Positions 8,411-16,641 of a DNA stretch of 64,000 nt are shown here, one piece after another. Source of the stretch: Niabella drilacis (GTDB lineage: Bacteria > Bacteroidota > Bacteroidia > Chitinophagales > Chitinophagaceae); the NCBI RefSeq assembly GCF_900101395.1, contig NZ_FMZO01000003.1, positions 62,001-126,000 of the forward strand, given 5' to 3'. Positions within the stretch are counted from its first letter, which is position 1. Each line of letters opens with the position of its first letter. The notes below the pieces were generated by a model. It worked only from the letters and a program-made list of their open reading frames with translations. It was not told the origin of the DNA and did not search any database. The translations under genes and the position numbers were made by a program.

Positions 8411-8803
8411 GATGATTAAAATAAAAATTGTTAGAAAAAAATAGGGAATGCAGGCAAAAAGGCCGGGCTAGGTTACTGTAACGGACCAGCCGGCTTCAGG
8501 AGATAGGCCTTTGTATGTATAAAATACAGATGCATTTACACAAAGTTACCTAAAACCCCGGAGCCGGCCAAATTGGGAAGAGAAGCCACAGAGTACTGAA
8601 ACATTGAGTCCTTTGATCCCTGTTTTCCGGCGCCCACAGCAACGGATGACCAGGAGCACGGGTTTGTAGTGTTTCTTCCCTGCAAAGATTCCTTACTGCT
8701 CGGATCCCTCATCAGTTCCGATCAAAAAGTCCAAAGCGTCCGTTTTGAGATCCCGGGCATTGAGGTAAATAATATTTCCGGCGGCAGCCGATCATAGTGG
8801 GTC
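8411..8803. other. Gene-free stretch between the Gre-like gene and the MFS gene
   Basis: 393 bp. Near 8457-8498 an imperfect hairpin (GCCGG...CCGGC, with an inner GTTACTGTAAC) is followed on the minus strand by CTTTTT and may end MFS transcripts. From about 8591 to 8797 the + strand has an open frame of roughly 70 codons with no start codon. It reads like protein (EHGFVVFLPCKDSLLLGS, then SVRFEIPGIEVNNI) and stops at 8795-8797; it may be a gene remnant. Confidence 0.4.
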
Positions 8804-10033
8804 TCAGCGTTTCTGGGCCTCAGTGGCAATCTTCTTTCTTCTTTTTCCTTCAATATCCGGCAGGAAACCGGTTAAAAGGCCGATCAACGGGAGGAATGAG
8901 CAAATATAAAATACGTATTTGATGCTGGTGGCATCTGCAAGATTCCCCAGTAATGCAGACCCGATCCCTGCCATTCCGAATGCAAAACCAAAGAACAGCC
9001 CGGAGATGAGTCCTACTTTTCCGGGAATCAATTCCTGCGCATATACCAGGATGGCCGAAAACGCGGAGGCCAGGATTACCCCGATGGGAATGATCAGCAC
9101 GATCGTCCAGAAGAGGTTTACATGCGGCAGCAGGAGCGAAAAGGGCGCTACGCCCAGGATAGATACCCAGATCACATATTTGCGCCCGATGCGGTCGCCC
9201 ACCGGTCCGCCGATAAGGGTGCCCGCGGCAATGGAAAACAGGAATACGAACAGATAGATCTGGGATGCCGGTACCGATACATGAAATTTATCGATGAGGT
9301 AAAAGGTGAAATAATTGGTCAAACTGGCCATGTAGAAGTACTTGGAAAAAATAAGGACCAGCAGCACGGTCACTGCCAGGGCTACCTTCCCTTTGGGAAG
9401 GGTGGGAGCCACTGCGGAGGATGCGGTTCTTTTTTTACGATGTTCCCGGATGATGCCTTTATACCATTTGCCGATATAGGAAAGGATGACCATTGCAAAA
9501 AGCGCCATCAGCGAAAACCAGATGATACTGAACTGGCCGTGGGGGACAATGATCCAGGCGGCCAGCAACGGTCCCAGGGAACTGCCAAAATTGCCCCCCA
9601 GCTGAAATACAGACTGGGCCAGGCCTTTGCGCCCTCCGGATGCGGTATGGGCCATACGGGAGGCCTCCGGATGGAAAATGGAAGAGCCAACCCCAATGAG
9701 GCAAACGGCCATCACCATTACGGGGAACCGGGATGCATTGGCGAGAATGATCAATCCGATCAGCGAGAAGCCCATCCCGGCAGCCAGGGAATAGGGCTGC
9801 GGTTTCCGGTCGGTATACATGCCCACAAACGGTTGCAGCAGCGAAGCGGCCAGCTGAAACGACAGGGTGATGAGGCCGATCTGCGCAAAACTTAATGCAT
9901 AATTGGTTTTGATAATGGGGTAAATAGCCGGTATCAGGGATTGAATGGTGTCATTTAACAAGTGTGAAACGCTCAACGCAATCAATATGGGAAAAATGGT
10001 TCCTTCGGTTCTCTTTTCGGTTATCGCTGTCAT
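8804..10033 (-). CDS. MFS exporter, fosmidomycin-resistance (Fsr) family
   Basis: 409 aa with about 12 hydrophobic segments. The opening helix LIALSVSHLLNDTIQSLIPA is the Fsr signature (SxxHxxND...Q...P). The first inter-helix loop holds the MFS motif GMYTDRKPQPYS near residue 75, and the mirror copy GGPVGDRIGRKYV appears near residue 280. Fsr proteins are inner-membrane proton antiporters that export fosmidomycin and other small molecules; the natural substrate here is unknown. The promoter lies upstream at 10076-10083. The untranslated leader contains the dyad GTTAC-N6-GTAAC, a possible operator. It is not obviously linked to the arginine genes, although it is co-oriented with argH. Confidence 0.88.
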   Translation of the reverse strand: MTAITEKRTEGTIFPILIALSVSHLLNDTIQSLIPAIYPIIKTNYALSFAQIGLITLSFQLAASLLQPFVGMYTDRKPQPYSLAAGMGFSLIGLIILANASRFPVMVMAVCLIGVGSSIFHPEASRMAHTASGGRKGLAQSVFQLGGNFGSSLGPLLAAWIIVPHGQFSIIWFSLMALFAMVILSYIGKWYKGIIREHRKKRTASSAVAPTLPKGKVALAVTVLLVLIFSKYFYMASLTNYFTFYLIDKFHVSVPASQIYLFVFLFSIAAGTLIGGPVGDRIGRKYVIWVSILGVAPFSLLLPHVNLFWTIVLIIPIGVILASAFSAILVYAQELIPGKVGLISGLFFGFAFGMAGIGSALLGNLADATSIKYVFYICSFLPLIGLLTGFLPDIEGKRRKKIATEAQKR

Positions 10034-10357
10034 TTTCTTCAGATAAATTAGTGGTTACTTTTTTGTAACGAAGCGCAAAGGTAAACCGGATCCGCCAAAC
10101 GGAAGCTCGTTTATGGATAAACGGCCGGGCAGCCGGGTAAGGGTATTGCTGCAGGTGAGCGCTGTTTCCAAGGTTATTGCAGCAGTATCTTTAAACAGTC
10201 AAAGCTACCTGCAGTCATGAACGGCACTCCTGCGTAATGCAAGGCAGTTTTAGAAGAAGCCTCCGGATCCCCTGAAGATCGAAAGCTGCTATGTTGCTGT
10301 TACCGGCTTTTGCATGGAGTGCAGATTGCAGCAGCAACAGGGATGAGCGGCCGGCTG
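10034..10357. other. Intergenic DNA between argH and the MFS gene
   Basis: 324 bp. The end next to the MFS gene carries its promoter and the dyad GTTAC-TTTTTT-GTAAC (about 10055-10070). The remainder contains repeated GCTGCAG/TGCAGCA-like words but no ORF, and no clear terminator for argH. Confidence 0.45.
10076..10083 (-). promoter_or_regulatory. -7 box TACCTTTG of the MFS gene
   Basis: An exact TAnnTTTG match on the minus strand, ending 42 nt before the MFS start codon at 10033. It leaves room for a leader of about 35 nt that includes the GTTAC-N6-GTAAC dyad. Confidence 0.65.
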
Positions 10358-11701
10358 CTATTCTGCATTCAATAACCGGCGGTAAGCCCGGTGTACGGCT
10401 TCAAAATCAAAAGATGTAACCGTTTGCGTCATTAACGAACGGATCTGTTCCGTGCATAAATTCTGGATGCTTCCTTCGTGAGGATCTTTGATCGCCGTTT
10501 GCTCCGGCACTTTATAAGTACCATCGTCTACCGACCGGCCCACCTGGATATAAGCATCCCGGAAGGGCGTACCTTCCAGCACCAGCTGGTTTACCAGGTC
10601 TACGGTAAACAGGTATTTGTATTTCCCGTCCTTTAGGAGATCGGGTTTTACTTCAATATTGGAGAACATTAAACCCGCCATTTCAATGCAATCCCTCAGC
10701 GTTTTAAATGCGGGGAACAGGTGCTCTTTCAGCAATTGCAGGTCACGATGATAACCCGATGGAAGGTTGGTGGTCATCATCAGGATCTCATTGGGCAATG
10801 CCTTGATGCGGTTGCAATGAGAGCGGATCAGCTCAAACACATCCGGATTTTTCTTATGCGGCATAATACTGCTGCCGGTGGTCAGTTCCGGGGGAAAGCT
10901 GATGAAACTGAAGTTCTGGTTCAGGTACAGTGTGGCATCCATGCTCATCCGGGACAGGGTGTCGGCAATATTTGCCAGCGCCTGCGCTACCACCCGCTCT
11001 GCTTTCCCGCGCCCCATCTGCGCGTATACCACGTTATAGTTGAGGGTGGCAAAGCCCAGCAGTTCTGTAGTAAGCGTGCGGTTAATAGGAAAAGAGGAGC
11101 CGTATCCTGCTGCGGAACCCAGCGGGTTTTTGTTGATGATATCGTAAGCCGCTTTCAGGCTCACCAGGTCATCTACCAGGCTTTCCGCATAAGCGCCAAA
11201 CCAAAGCCCGAAGGAAGAGGGCATGGCCAGTTGCAGATGGGTATACCCCGGCAGCAGGAAACTTTTATATTTTTCGCTTTGGGTCTGCAACAATTCAAAA
11301 AAGGGCAGAACAGCGTTCACTGTTGTTTCAATTTCGCTGCGCAGGAACAATTTCAGGTCTACCAGAACCTGGTCGTTCCGGCTGCGGGCGCTGTGTATCT
11401 TTTTACCGGCTTCGCCGATGCGCTGTGTTAACAGCAGCTCCACCTGGGAGTGAATATCCTCCACATCTTCCTGCAGTTCAAAAGTCCCTTTTTGAATATC
11501 GGCATAAATAGTACGCAGCGCACCCTGTAGTTCGGCGAGTTCATCTTTTTTTAAGAGACCTACCGATTCCAGCATTTGTATATGTGCCAGCGAGCCCAGC
11601 ACGTCAAAAGGGGCCAGGTACAGGTCCATTTCACGATCCCTGCCCACGGTAAAGGTTTCAACTTCTTTTAAAGAGTCCGTATTTTTTTTCCACAGCTTCA
11701 T
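10358..11701 (-). CDS. argH: Argininosuccinate lyase
   Basis: 447 aa, the last enzyme of arginine synthesis, splitting argininosuccinate into arginine and fumarate in the cytosol. Fumarase/aspartase-superfamily signatures are clear: SARSNDQVLVDLKLFLR near residue 105, LLPGYTHLQLAMP near 150, and the mobile catalytic loop GSSIMPHKKNPDVFELIR near 275, with the catalytic Ser in GSS. Length is normal. The minus strand carries the degenerate box CATCTTTG at 11727-11734, 25 nt before the ATG. argH closes the arginine cluster but is separated from argE by the DUF4419 gene. Confidence 0.96.
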   Translation of the reverse strand: MKLWKKNTDSLKEVETFTVGRDREMDLYLAPFDVLGSLAHIQMLESVGLLKKDELAELQGALRTIYADIQKGTFELQEDVEDIHSQVELLLTQRIGEAGKKIHSARSRNDQVLVDLKLFLRSEIETTVNAVLPFFELLQTQSEKYKSFLLPGYTHLQLAMPSSFGLWFGAYAESLVDDLVSLKAAYDIINKNPLGSAAGYGSSFPINRTLTTELLGFATLNYNVVYAQMGRGKAERVVAQALANIADTLSRMSMDATLYLNQNFSFISFPPELTTGSSIMPHKKNPDVFELIRSHCNRIKALPNEILMMTTNLPSGYHRDLQLLKEHLFPAFKTLRDCIEMAGLMFSNIEVKPDLLKDGKYKYLFTVDLVNQLVLEGTPFRDAYIQVGRSVDDGTYKVPEQTAIKDPHEGSIQNLCTEQIRSLMTQTVTSFDFEAVHRAYRRLLNAE

Positions 11702-11771
11702 CTTACAAATAAAAACGATTTACCTGCAAAGATGCCATTATATCTTATGTGAAGCTACTTTTTTTGTGAAA

Positions 11772-13355
11772 TCATTTTCGGCCTCCGTTGGTGCGGATAC
11801 CCGGGGCCGGTTGCCCGGTTTTGATGATTTTGTCAAGTGCTTCTTTCCTGGCCCGTTCCTGTTCTTTGTCGGCTGCTGTCTGGTTGATCAGTTCCCCGTT
11901 GACCCTGAGGGTGGTATTGATCAAAAGTTGTTTTAACCGTTGTTTTCCGGCATTTGAAATTTTTCCGTTTAAGGCAAGCCTTTCAATGGCAATGGAACCC
12001 ATGGCGTCCGGTACGCGGATGCTGTCGGTAAACGTTATCGCCAGGTTATTGATCTTTTTCAGGTTCAGGATCACGTCGGGGATTGTTGTTACACGTATCT
12101 CCATGGGAAACATCTCGGAGCGCTGAGGACCGGATAATTGCCGCTCCAGGTCGCTTTGGATTTCATGCTCTGCCCCCGTTTTTGTTTTGATCATCCAGCC
12201 GATCTCGGGCTTTAATGTAAAGTGCCGGCTGTTTTGCTGCAGCCCCATAAAACCGGCCCAGAGCTCCAGCGGCGTTTGCGTTGTGGTGCCGTCCGGATGC
12301 TGAAACACATGGCGGAGCGGAACTTTTACGATCTCGTCCGGCAGGTTGGAGCTTCCGGTTAAGGATTGCAGGTCATTTCTTTTACCGTCCCTGGTGTAGG
12401 GGAAGAACTTTACAAACCAGCCATCGATCTTATTGCTCTGGTAGGGCTTACCGGCTTTATGTACTTTAAACAGGTTGCGCCAGAAATCTTTGTCCGCATT
12501 TCCTTTGGAGGCGGCTACAAATTGGGTAAGAATAGGGTCCAGTTCCTTTAGCCACCAGTCCAGGTCATATTTTTTGAGGCTGTTTGCTTTTTTATAAATG
12601 GCCTTCCAATCGGCGGTTGTGCCTTCCAGCGTCACTCGTGGAATGCCGCAGCCGATCATAAATACGATATATTCAAAGTAAGATTTCATAGCATCCATAA
12701 TGGTCATCTGCGATACCAGCCGGGTGGTAGTGCTGGTGGTGGAAAAATCGGCGGTAAGCGTGTTAATTAATTCCTGCCCGGTATGTGCCGCGATCTGTTT
12801 ACTAAACTCCGGGAATACCTGTTCCCAGGGGCTGTCAGGATCATCCAGGCGGATGGCATTATTTTGTACCATTAAGGTCTGTTTCCCTTCGTGTTGTACA
12901 AAGTATTTCCGGTATTTTCCGGGATCGCTGTTGATGTGTTGGGAAAAGCCCTGGGCGATCAGCAGCCAGATCATATCCGGGGAGATCACGAGGGGGCGAT
13001 GGTCGGAGTAAGCCCGGTACACGCCGTCAAAAAAAGAATGATATCCGTACTGTACAAGTGTTGGCGGTAATGCAGACCGGGCAACAATGGATTGCTGGTT
13101 GATGGCCACCAGGGCCTCCGGTTTTTTGGATACTTTCCGGGCGTCCGCAGTAAATAATGTTTTATAAACCTGGTCACCGGCAATTTCCGGCAGGGAATCT
13201 TTGGGCGGTTCCAGTGTTTCTATATCAAAGGTGACGCCCGTTTGAGTTGCAGGTTGTAATGTGCCGGGTCTTTTTTTACCTGTAGGATCTGCTTTTTGTG
13301 CATGCATACATGCGCTTGTTAAGAAGAGGCAGGTATATACTAAAAGATAACGCAT
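11772..13355 (-). CDS. DUF4419 domain protein, secreted
   Basis: 527 aa. Signal peptide MRYLLVYTCLFLTSACMHAQ; the Cys at 16 is not in a good lipobox. The DUF4419 domain spans about 75-450: SALPPTLVQYGYHSFFDGVY, RPLVISPDMIWLLIAQGFSQ, NSDPGKYRKYFVQHEGK, a WWLKELDPIL segment and GWFVKFFPYTRDGKRN. DUF4419 is widespread in Bacteroidota and fungi and has no assigned activity. The tail from about 490 is charged, with an unusually high basic content. It sits in the arginine cluster between argE and argH. Its start codon lies inside a long hairpin, so translation may be structurally controlled. No link to arginine metabolism can be seen. Confidence 0.85.
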   Translation of the reverse strand: MRYLLVYTCLFLTSACMHAQKADPTGKKRPGTLQPATQTGVTFDIETLEPPKDSLPEIAGDQVYKTLFTADARKVSKKPEALVAINQQSIVARSALPPTLVQYGYHSFFDGVYRAYSDHRPLVISPDMIWLLIAQGFSQHINSDPGKYRKYFVQHEGKQTLMVQNNAIRLDDPDSPWEQVFPEFSKQIAAHTGQELINTLTADFSTTSTTTRLVSQMTIMDAMKSYFEYIVFMIGCGIPRVTLEGTTADWKAIYKKANSLKKYDLDWWLKELDPILTQFVAASKGNADKDFWRNLFKVHKAGKPYQSNKIDGWFVKFFPYTRDGKRNDLQSLTGSSNLPDEIVKVPLRHVFQHPDGTTTQTPLELWAGFMGLQQNSRHFTLKPEIGWMIKTKTGAEHEIQSDLERQLSGPQRSEMFPMEIRVTTIPDVILNLKKINNLAITFTDSIRVPDAMGSIAIERLALNGKISNAGKQRLKQLLINTTLRVNGELINQTAADKEQERARKEALDKIIKTGQPAPGIRTNGGRK

Positions 13356-13382
13356 CGTTAGTTTTTACTAAAGATGCGTTAT
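13347..13382 (-). promoter_or_regulatory. Hairpin sequestering the DUF4419 start codon
   Basis: On the mRNA strand, ATAACGCATC pairs with GATGCGTTAT, and inside these TTAGT pairs with ACTAA around an AAAA loop; only one opposed pair mismatches. The ATG start codon (13353-13355) is within the right arm. This could block initiation until it is opened, or be a DNA operator. Confidence 0.5.
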
Positions 13383-13510
13383 TTCGTGGGATTACATATA
13401 CGTGTTGTACTTTTTTTGCGTTTATTTAGGGCTGGTGTCCTATGTCCAGAACCCTCACATTGACCAACGAGCTCCAATGGCAGCCCGGTAACAAATAATA
13501 AGTGGGGTGT

Positions 13511-13534
13511 AACGTTAAACTTTAAACCTCAAAC
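13511..13534. repeat. Short dispersed intergenic repeat (copy 1)
   Basis: Begins AACGTTAAACTTTAAACC and ends TCAAAC, directly beyond the argE stop codon. It matches 22 of 24 positions with 49886-49909, which is likewise just beyond the stop of a minus-strand gene. Confidence 0.55.
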
Positions 13535-14598
13535 TAAATAACTACACGTCCCACGATCTCGATATAATCCTTAATGCCGCCTTCTATTTCATGCAGATGA
13601 ATATATTCGTCTGCCGTATGGCTGCGGGCTGAGTCGCCGGGGCCCATTTTCAGCCCGGGGAAGGGCATTAACGCCTTGTCCGAGGTGGTAGGGGAGCCGT
13701 AAGTGGTCTTGCCCATGGCGATACCGGCTTTCACGATCGGGTGATCCAGTGAAATGGAGGTGGAGCGCAGGCGGGTGGACCGGGGCTTCACTTCACTGGA
13801 AACATTCCGGTGGATGGCATCCAGGATCTCTTCAAAGCTATAGAGCTCATTCAGCCGCACATCCACTACATATTTACAGGAAGAAGGTACTACGTTGTGC
13901 TGCTTGTTTTCGGTTTCGATTACGGTACAGGTCATGCGGCTGTCGCCCAGGAGTTCCGATACTTTTTCAAACCGGTAGGAGTGAAACCATTCAATATCTT
14001 TAATGGCTTTGATAATGGCGTTGTCTCCCTCATTTCTTGCAGCGTGGCCGGCCTTGCCATGTGCCGTACAATCCAGTACCATCAGGCCGCGCTCCGCAAC
14101 AGCCATCTGCAACATGGTGGGTTCGCCTACGATGGCGAAATCGATGGGGGGCAGAATATTTACGGCCGCTTCAATGCCGTTATAGCCGGAGATCTCTTCT
14201 TCGGCGCTGGCTACCAGCATCACATTGTATTTCAGGTTTTCTTTTTCGTAATAATAGACAAAGGTAGCGATCAGCGATACCAGGCACCCGCCGGCATCAT
14301 TACTGCCCAGGCCATATAATTTCCCGTCTTTTTCGATGGCTTTAAACGGGTCCAGGGTATATTTGGGATTGGGCTTTACCGTATCATGGTGCGAGTTCAG
14401 TAACAATGTTGGTTTGGCATCGTCAAAATATTTGTTTTTGGCAATGATATTATTCCCTAACCGTTTGGTGGGAACCTGGTACCTGTTCAGGTAAGCAATG
14501 ATCAGCTCTGCGGTTTGATCTTCCTCTTTGCTGAAGCTGGGGGTTTCGATCAATTGTTTTAACAGAGCGACTGCTTCCTGGTAAAGTTGTTCCTGCAT
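13534..14598 (-). CDS. argE: M20 family deacylase of arginine synthesis (ArgE-type)
   Basis: 354 aa. An M20 zinc peptidase-fold deacylase. Metal ligands and catalytic residues are visible: LNSHHDTVKP (His, Asp), GLGSNDAGG (bridging Asp), ASAEEEISG (catalytic Glu and ligand Glu) and GEPT. In Bacteroidota with an N-succinylornithine transcarbamylase, this enzyme removes the acyl group from N-acyl-L-citrulline, releasing citrulline for ArgG. Acyl preference (succinyl versus acetyl) cannot be read from this sequence alone but should match argF'. It follows argB with a 28-nt gap on the same strand, so it is in the operon. The start is well supported by MQEQLYQEAVALLKQLIETP. Confidence 0.9.
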   Translation of the reverse strand: MQEQLYQEAVALLKQLIETPSFSKEEDQTAELIIAYLNRYQVPTKRLGNNIIAKNKYFDDAKPTLLLNSHHDTVKPNPKYTLDPFKAIEKDGKLYGLGSNDAGGCLVSLIATFVYYYEKENLKYNVMLVASAEEEISGYNGIEAAVNILPPIDFAIVGEPTMLQMAVAERGLMVLDCTAHGKAGHAARNEGDNAIIKAIKDIEWFHSYRFEKVSELLGDSRMTCTVIETENKQHNVVPSSCKYVVDVRLNELYSFEEILDAIHRNVSSEVKPRSTRLRSTSISLDHPIVKAGIAMGKTTYGSPTTSDKALMPFPGLKMGPGDSARSHTADEYIHLHEIEGGIKDYIEIVGRVVI

Positions 14599-14626
14599 AA
14601 AATAAAATTGTAGCCCTTGGGCCTGT

Positions 14627-15457
14627 TTAATAAATCAATGTTCCTTCGTTATCGTTTGTTGTGTTTTTAATCAGATCACGGGCATCGCCGATCAGCACCT
14701 GGGATACGCCCGCGTCAATGGCAGCAAAGGCATTGTCTATTTTAGGGAGAATGCCTTCAAACAATTTCTTTTCCTCTTTGAGTTGCTGATAGTAGTTGCG
14801 ATCCAGCTTGCGGATCACGGAGGCGTCATTATTAACGTCTTCCAATACCCCCTTTTTTTCAAAACAGTAAATGAGCCGCACCTTAAAGGATCCGGACAAG
14901 GCCACAGCGAGAGAAGAGGCGATGGTATCGGCATTGGTGTTTAATATATGCCCGCTGGTATCGTGTGTGAGCGGGGCAAACACAGGTGTTATGCCATTTC
15001 CGAGGAAGAAGTTTAAAGTCTGATGTTTGATGCCTGATGTTTCCACATCACCTACCCATCCATAGTCGATGGTTTTTACCGGCCGTTTTTTTGCCGGGAT
15101 GATATTGGCATCTGCCCCTGTAAGGCCAATGGCATTGGTGCCCAGTGCCTGTAGCTGCGCCACGATCTTTTTGTTGGCCAGTCCGCCATATACCATGGTC
15201 ACCAGGTCGATGGTTGCATCATCGGTGATCCTTCTGCCGTCGATGTATTTTGATTCGATGCCCAGCTGTGTGCCGATCTTTGTGGCGATCTTTCCGCCAC
15301 CATGTACCAGGATCTTTGCAGCGTTTATTTTGGAAAAATCTGCCAGGAAGGCTTCCAGCGCCGCAGGATTGTCAATAATGTTGCCGCCTATTTTTATGAT
15401 AAAGAGCGCATTTTGCATATCCTCGTTTGAACTATGGTTCGTTTCTTCTGTGCTCAT
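14627..15457 (-). CDS. argB: Acetylglutamate kinase family enzyme (ArgB)
   Basis: 276 aa amino acid kinase. It phosphorylates N-acylglutamate (acetyl or, in this lineage, probably succinyl) with ATP. Visible: the nucleotide loop FIIKIGGNIIDNPAAL near residue 20, LVHGGGKIATKIGTQLG near 50, the TDDATIDLVTMVYGG strand, and NTNADTIASSLAVAL with the catalytic Lys/Asp region near 180. A segment near 128-138 (ETSGIKHQTLN) is encoded by the repetitive words GTCTGATG-TTTGATG-CCTGATG, which resemble intergenic repeats of this window and may be an in-frame insertion. The start region overlaps the stop of the upstream yhcG-like gene by 4 nt (ATGA), implying translational coupling. Confidence 0.94.
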   Translation of the reverse strand: MSTEETNHSSNEDMQNALFIIKIGGNIIDNPAALEAFLADFSKINAAKILVHGGGKIATKIGTQLGIESKYIDGRRITDDATIDLVTMVYGGLANKKIVAQLQALGTNAIGLTGADANIIPAKKRPVKTIDYGWVGDVETSGIKHQTLNFFLGNGITPVFAPLTHDTSGHILNTNADTIASSLAVALSGSFKVRLIYCFEKKGVLEDVNNDASVIRKLDRNYYQQLKEEKKLFEGILPKIDNAFAAIDAGVSQVLIGDARDLIKNTTNDNEGTLIY

Positions 15458-16593
15458 TGCAATTTTTTTAACTCTTTTTCAATATGATGCTCCAGTTGTT
15501 CTTTGTCCGGTAACCGGATCAGGTATTTTTGTATAAACAGATTTTCGTCCATCCCGGCCGTGGCATATTTAACCAGTGCTTGATCTTTTTCAGCAACCAG
15601 TAAAATACCAACAGGATGGTTGTCTTCCAGCTCACTGATTTCCTGTTTAAAGTAATTTAGATAGGTATTTAGCTGCCCGATATCCCCGTGTTCAAAGGCG
15701 CCGATTTTTAACTCTATAAGTACATGGCATTTAAGAATACGGTGGTAGAAAACGAGGTCGATAAAATAATAAGTGTCCCCTATTAAAATACGTTTCTGCC
15801 TTGCTTCAAAGCAAAAACCATTGCCCAGTTCTGTAATGAATGCCTGAAGGTTGTCCAGTAATGCCGTTTCCAGGTCCGATTCTTCCAAAACAGGATTTAG
15901 ACGAATATTTAAAAATTCAAACGCGTAGATATTTTTGACTATGTCCACGGGCGTTTGTGGTTTTATTTTTTCCTGAACCAGCCTGGATAGTTTTTCGGGT
16001 TGTGCCGATAAACCACTCCGCTCAAAGTAGAGCGTGTTGATCTGGCGTTTGAGCTCTCTAACGCCCCATGTGCCTTTTATGCATTCGATCTCATAAAAAC
16101 AACGCTTCAGCGGGTCCTCTATTTTTGTAAGTTCTACTAAATGTGAAAAAGATAGTCTGCTAATGATCTTTTCCGGAGGGAGTGCTACGGGTGTGCTGGA
16201 AGAGGGATGGCTGTTTTGTACTGCTGGTGATGGTGCTTGCAATTCGTCAGACACTGTCTGACGAATTGCAATGTTTTGATTTTCAGTATAAAGTAGCAGT
16301 TTTAATTCGTCAGACATCGTCTGGCGTATTTGCGGATATACGATGTAAAACTGGCGGAATAGCCTCAGGTTGGTGGCCGAAATACCATTGATCGTTACTG
16401 TTGCCGCAATTTTCTCAAGGAGCTGCTGTCCATATGTTGCCCGTTCGTACCCCTTTTGTTCAAACTCAACAATATAATAACCGATCAACCAGTTGCGCAG
16501 GGTCAGCGCCCGGTTTACAGCACCTGCGGCCTGTGCCTGTAACCGCTGATGTACCTGTTCAATGGCTGTTATCAATTGTTTGAAATCATTCAT
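15454..16593 (-). CDS. YhcG/DUF1016-type PDDEXK nuclease family protein
   Basis: 379 aa. The N-terminal DUF1016 helical domain (residues 1-190) shows NRALTLRNWLIGYYIVEFEQ, YGQQLLEKIA, NLRLFRQFYIVYP and the strongly conserved LSFSHLVELTKIEDPLKRCFYE. The C-terminal PDDEXK domain has FIDLVFYHRIL with Asp279, VLIELKIGAF with Glu294 and Lys296, and GDIGQLNTYLNYF, so the nuclease core is complete. Between the domains are two copies of IRQTxSDEL (89-97 and 110-118), encoded by palindromic DNA. The family is common in bacteria, in restriction-like and mobile contexts, without a settled function. It overlaps argB by 4 nt and follows argF' by 48 nt, wedged in the arginine operon; I infer acquisition. 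Confidence 0.88.
   Translation of the reverse strand: MNDFKQLITAIEQVHQRLQAQAAGAVNRALTLRNWLIGYYIVEFEQKGYERATYGQQLLEKIAATVTINGISATNLRLFRQFYIVYPQIRQTMSDELKLLLYTENQNIAIRQTVSDELQAPSPAVQNSHPSSSTPVALPPEKIISRLSFSHLVELTKIEDPLKRCFYEIECIKGTWGVRELKRQINTLYFERSGLSAQPEKLSRLVQEKIKPQTPVDIVKNIYAFEFLNIRLNPVLEESDLETALLDNLQAFITELGNGFCFEARQKRILIGDTYYFIDLVFYHRILKCHVLIELKIGAFEHGDIGQLNTYLNYFKQEISELEDNHPVGILLVAEKDQALVKYATAGMDENLFIQKYLIRLPDKEQLEHHIEKELKKLQ
16237..16271. repeat. 17-bp perfect palindrome inside the yhcG-like gene
   Basis: TTGCAATTCGTCAGACA and its exact reverse complement are separated by a single C. A diverged copy (AATTCGTCAGACA, then TCGTCTGGCGTATT) lies at 16304-16330. Both encode the IRQTxSDEL peptide repeat. 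Confidence 0.8.
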
Positions 16594-16641
16594 GCGGCAA
16601 TCACATGTATTAGAACTTGTAGCAACTTTATCGTTTCAATG

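Noticed and set aside
9122-9895. 257-codon ORF on the + strand opposite the MFS gene
   Set aside because: It lies entirely within a clear MFS transporter gene. Its translation is rich in Gly, His and Gln with no hydrophobic core or motif, as expected of an antisense shadow.
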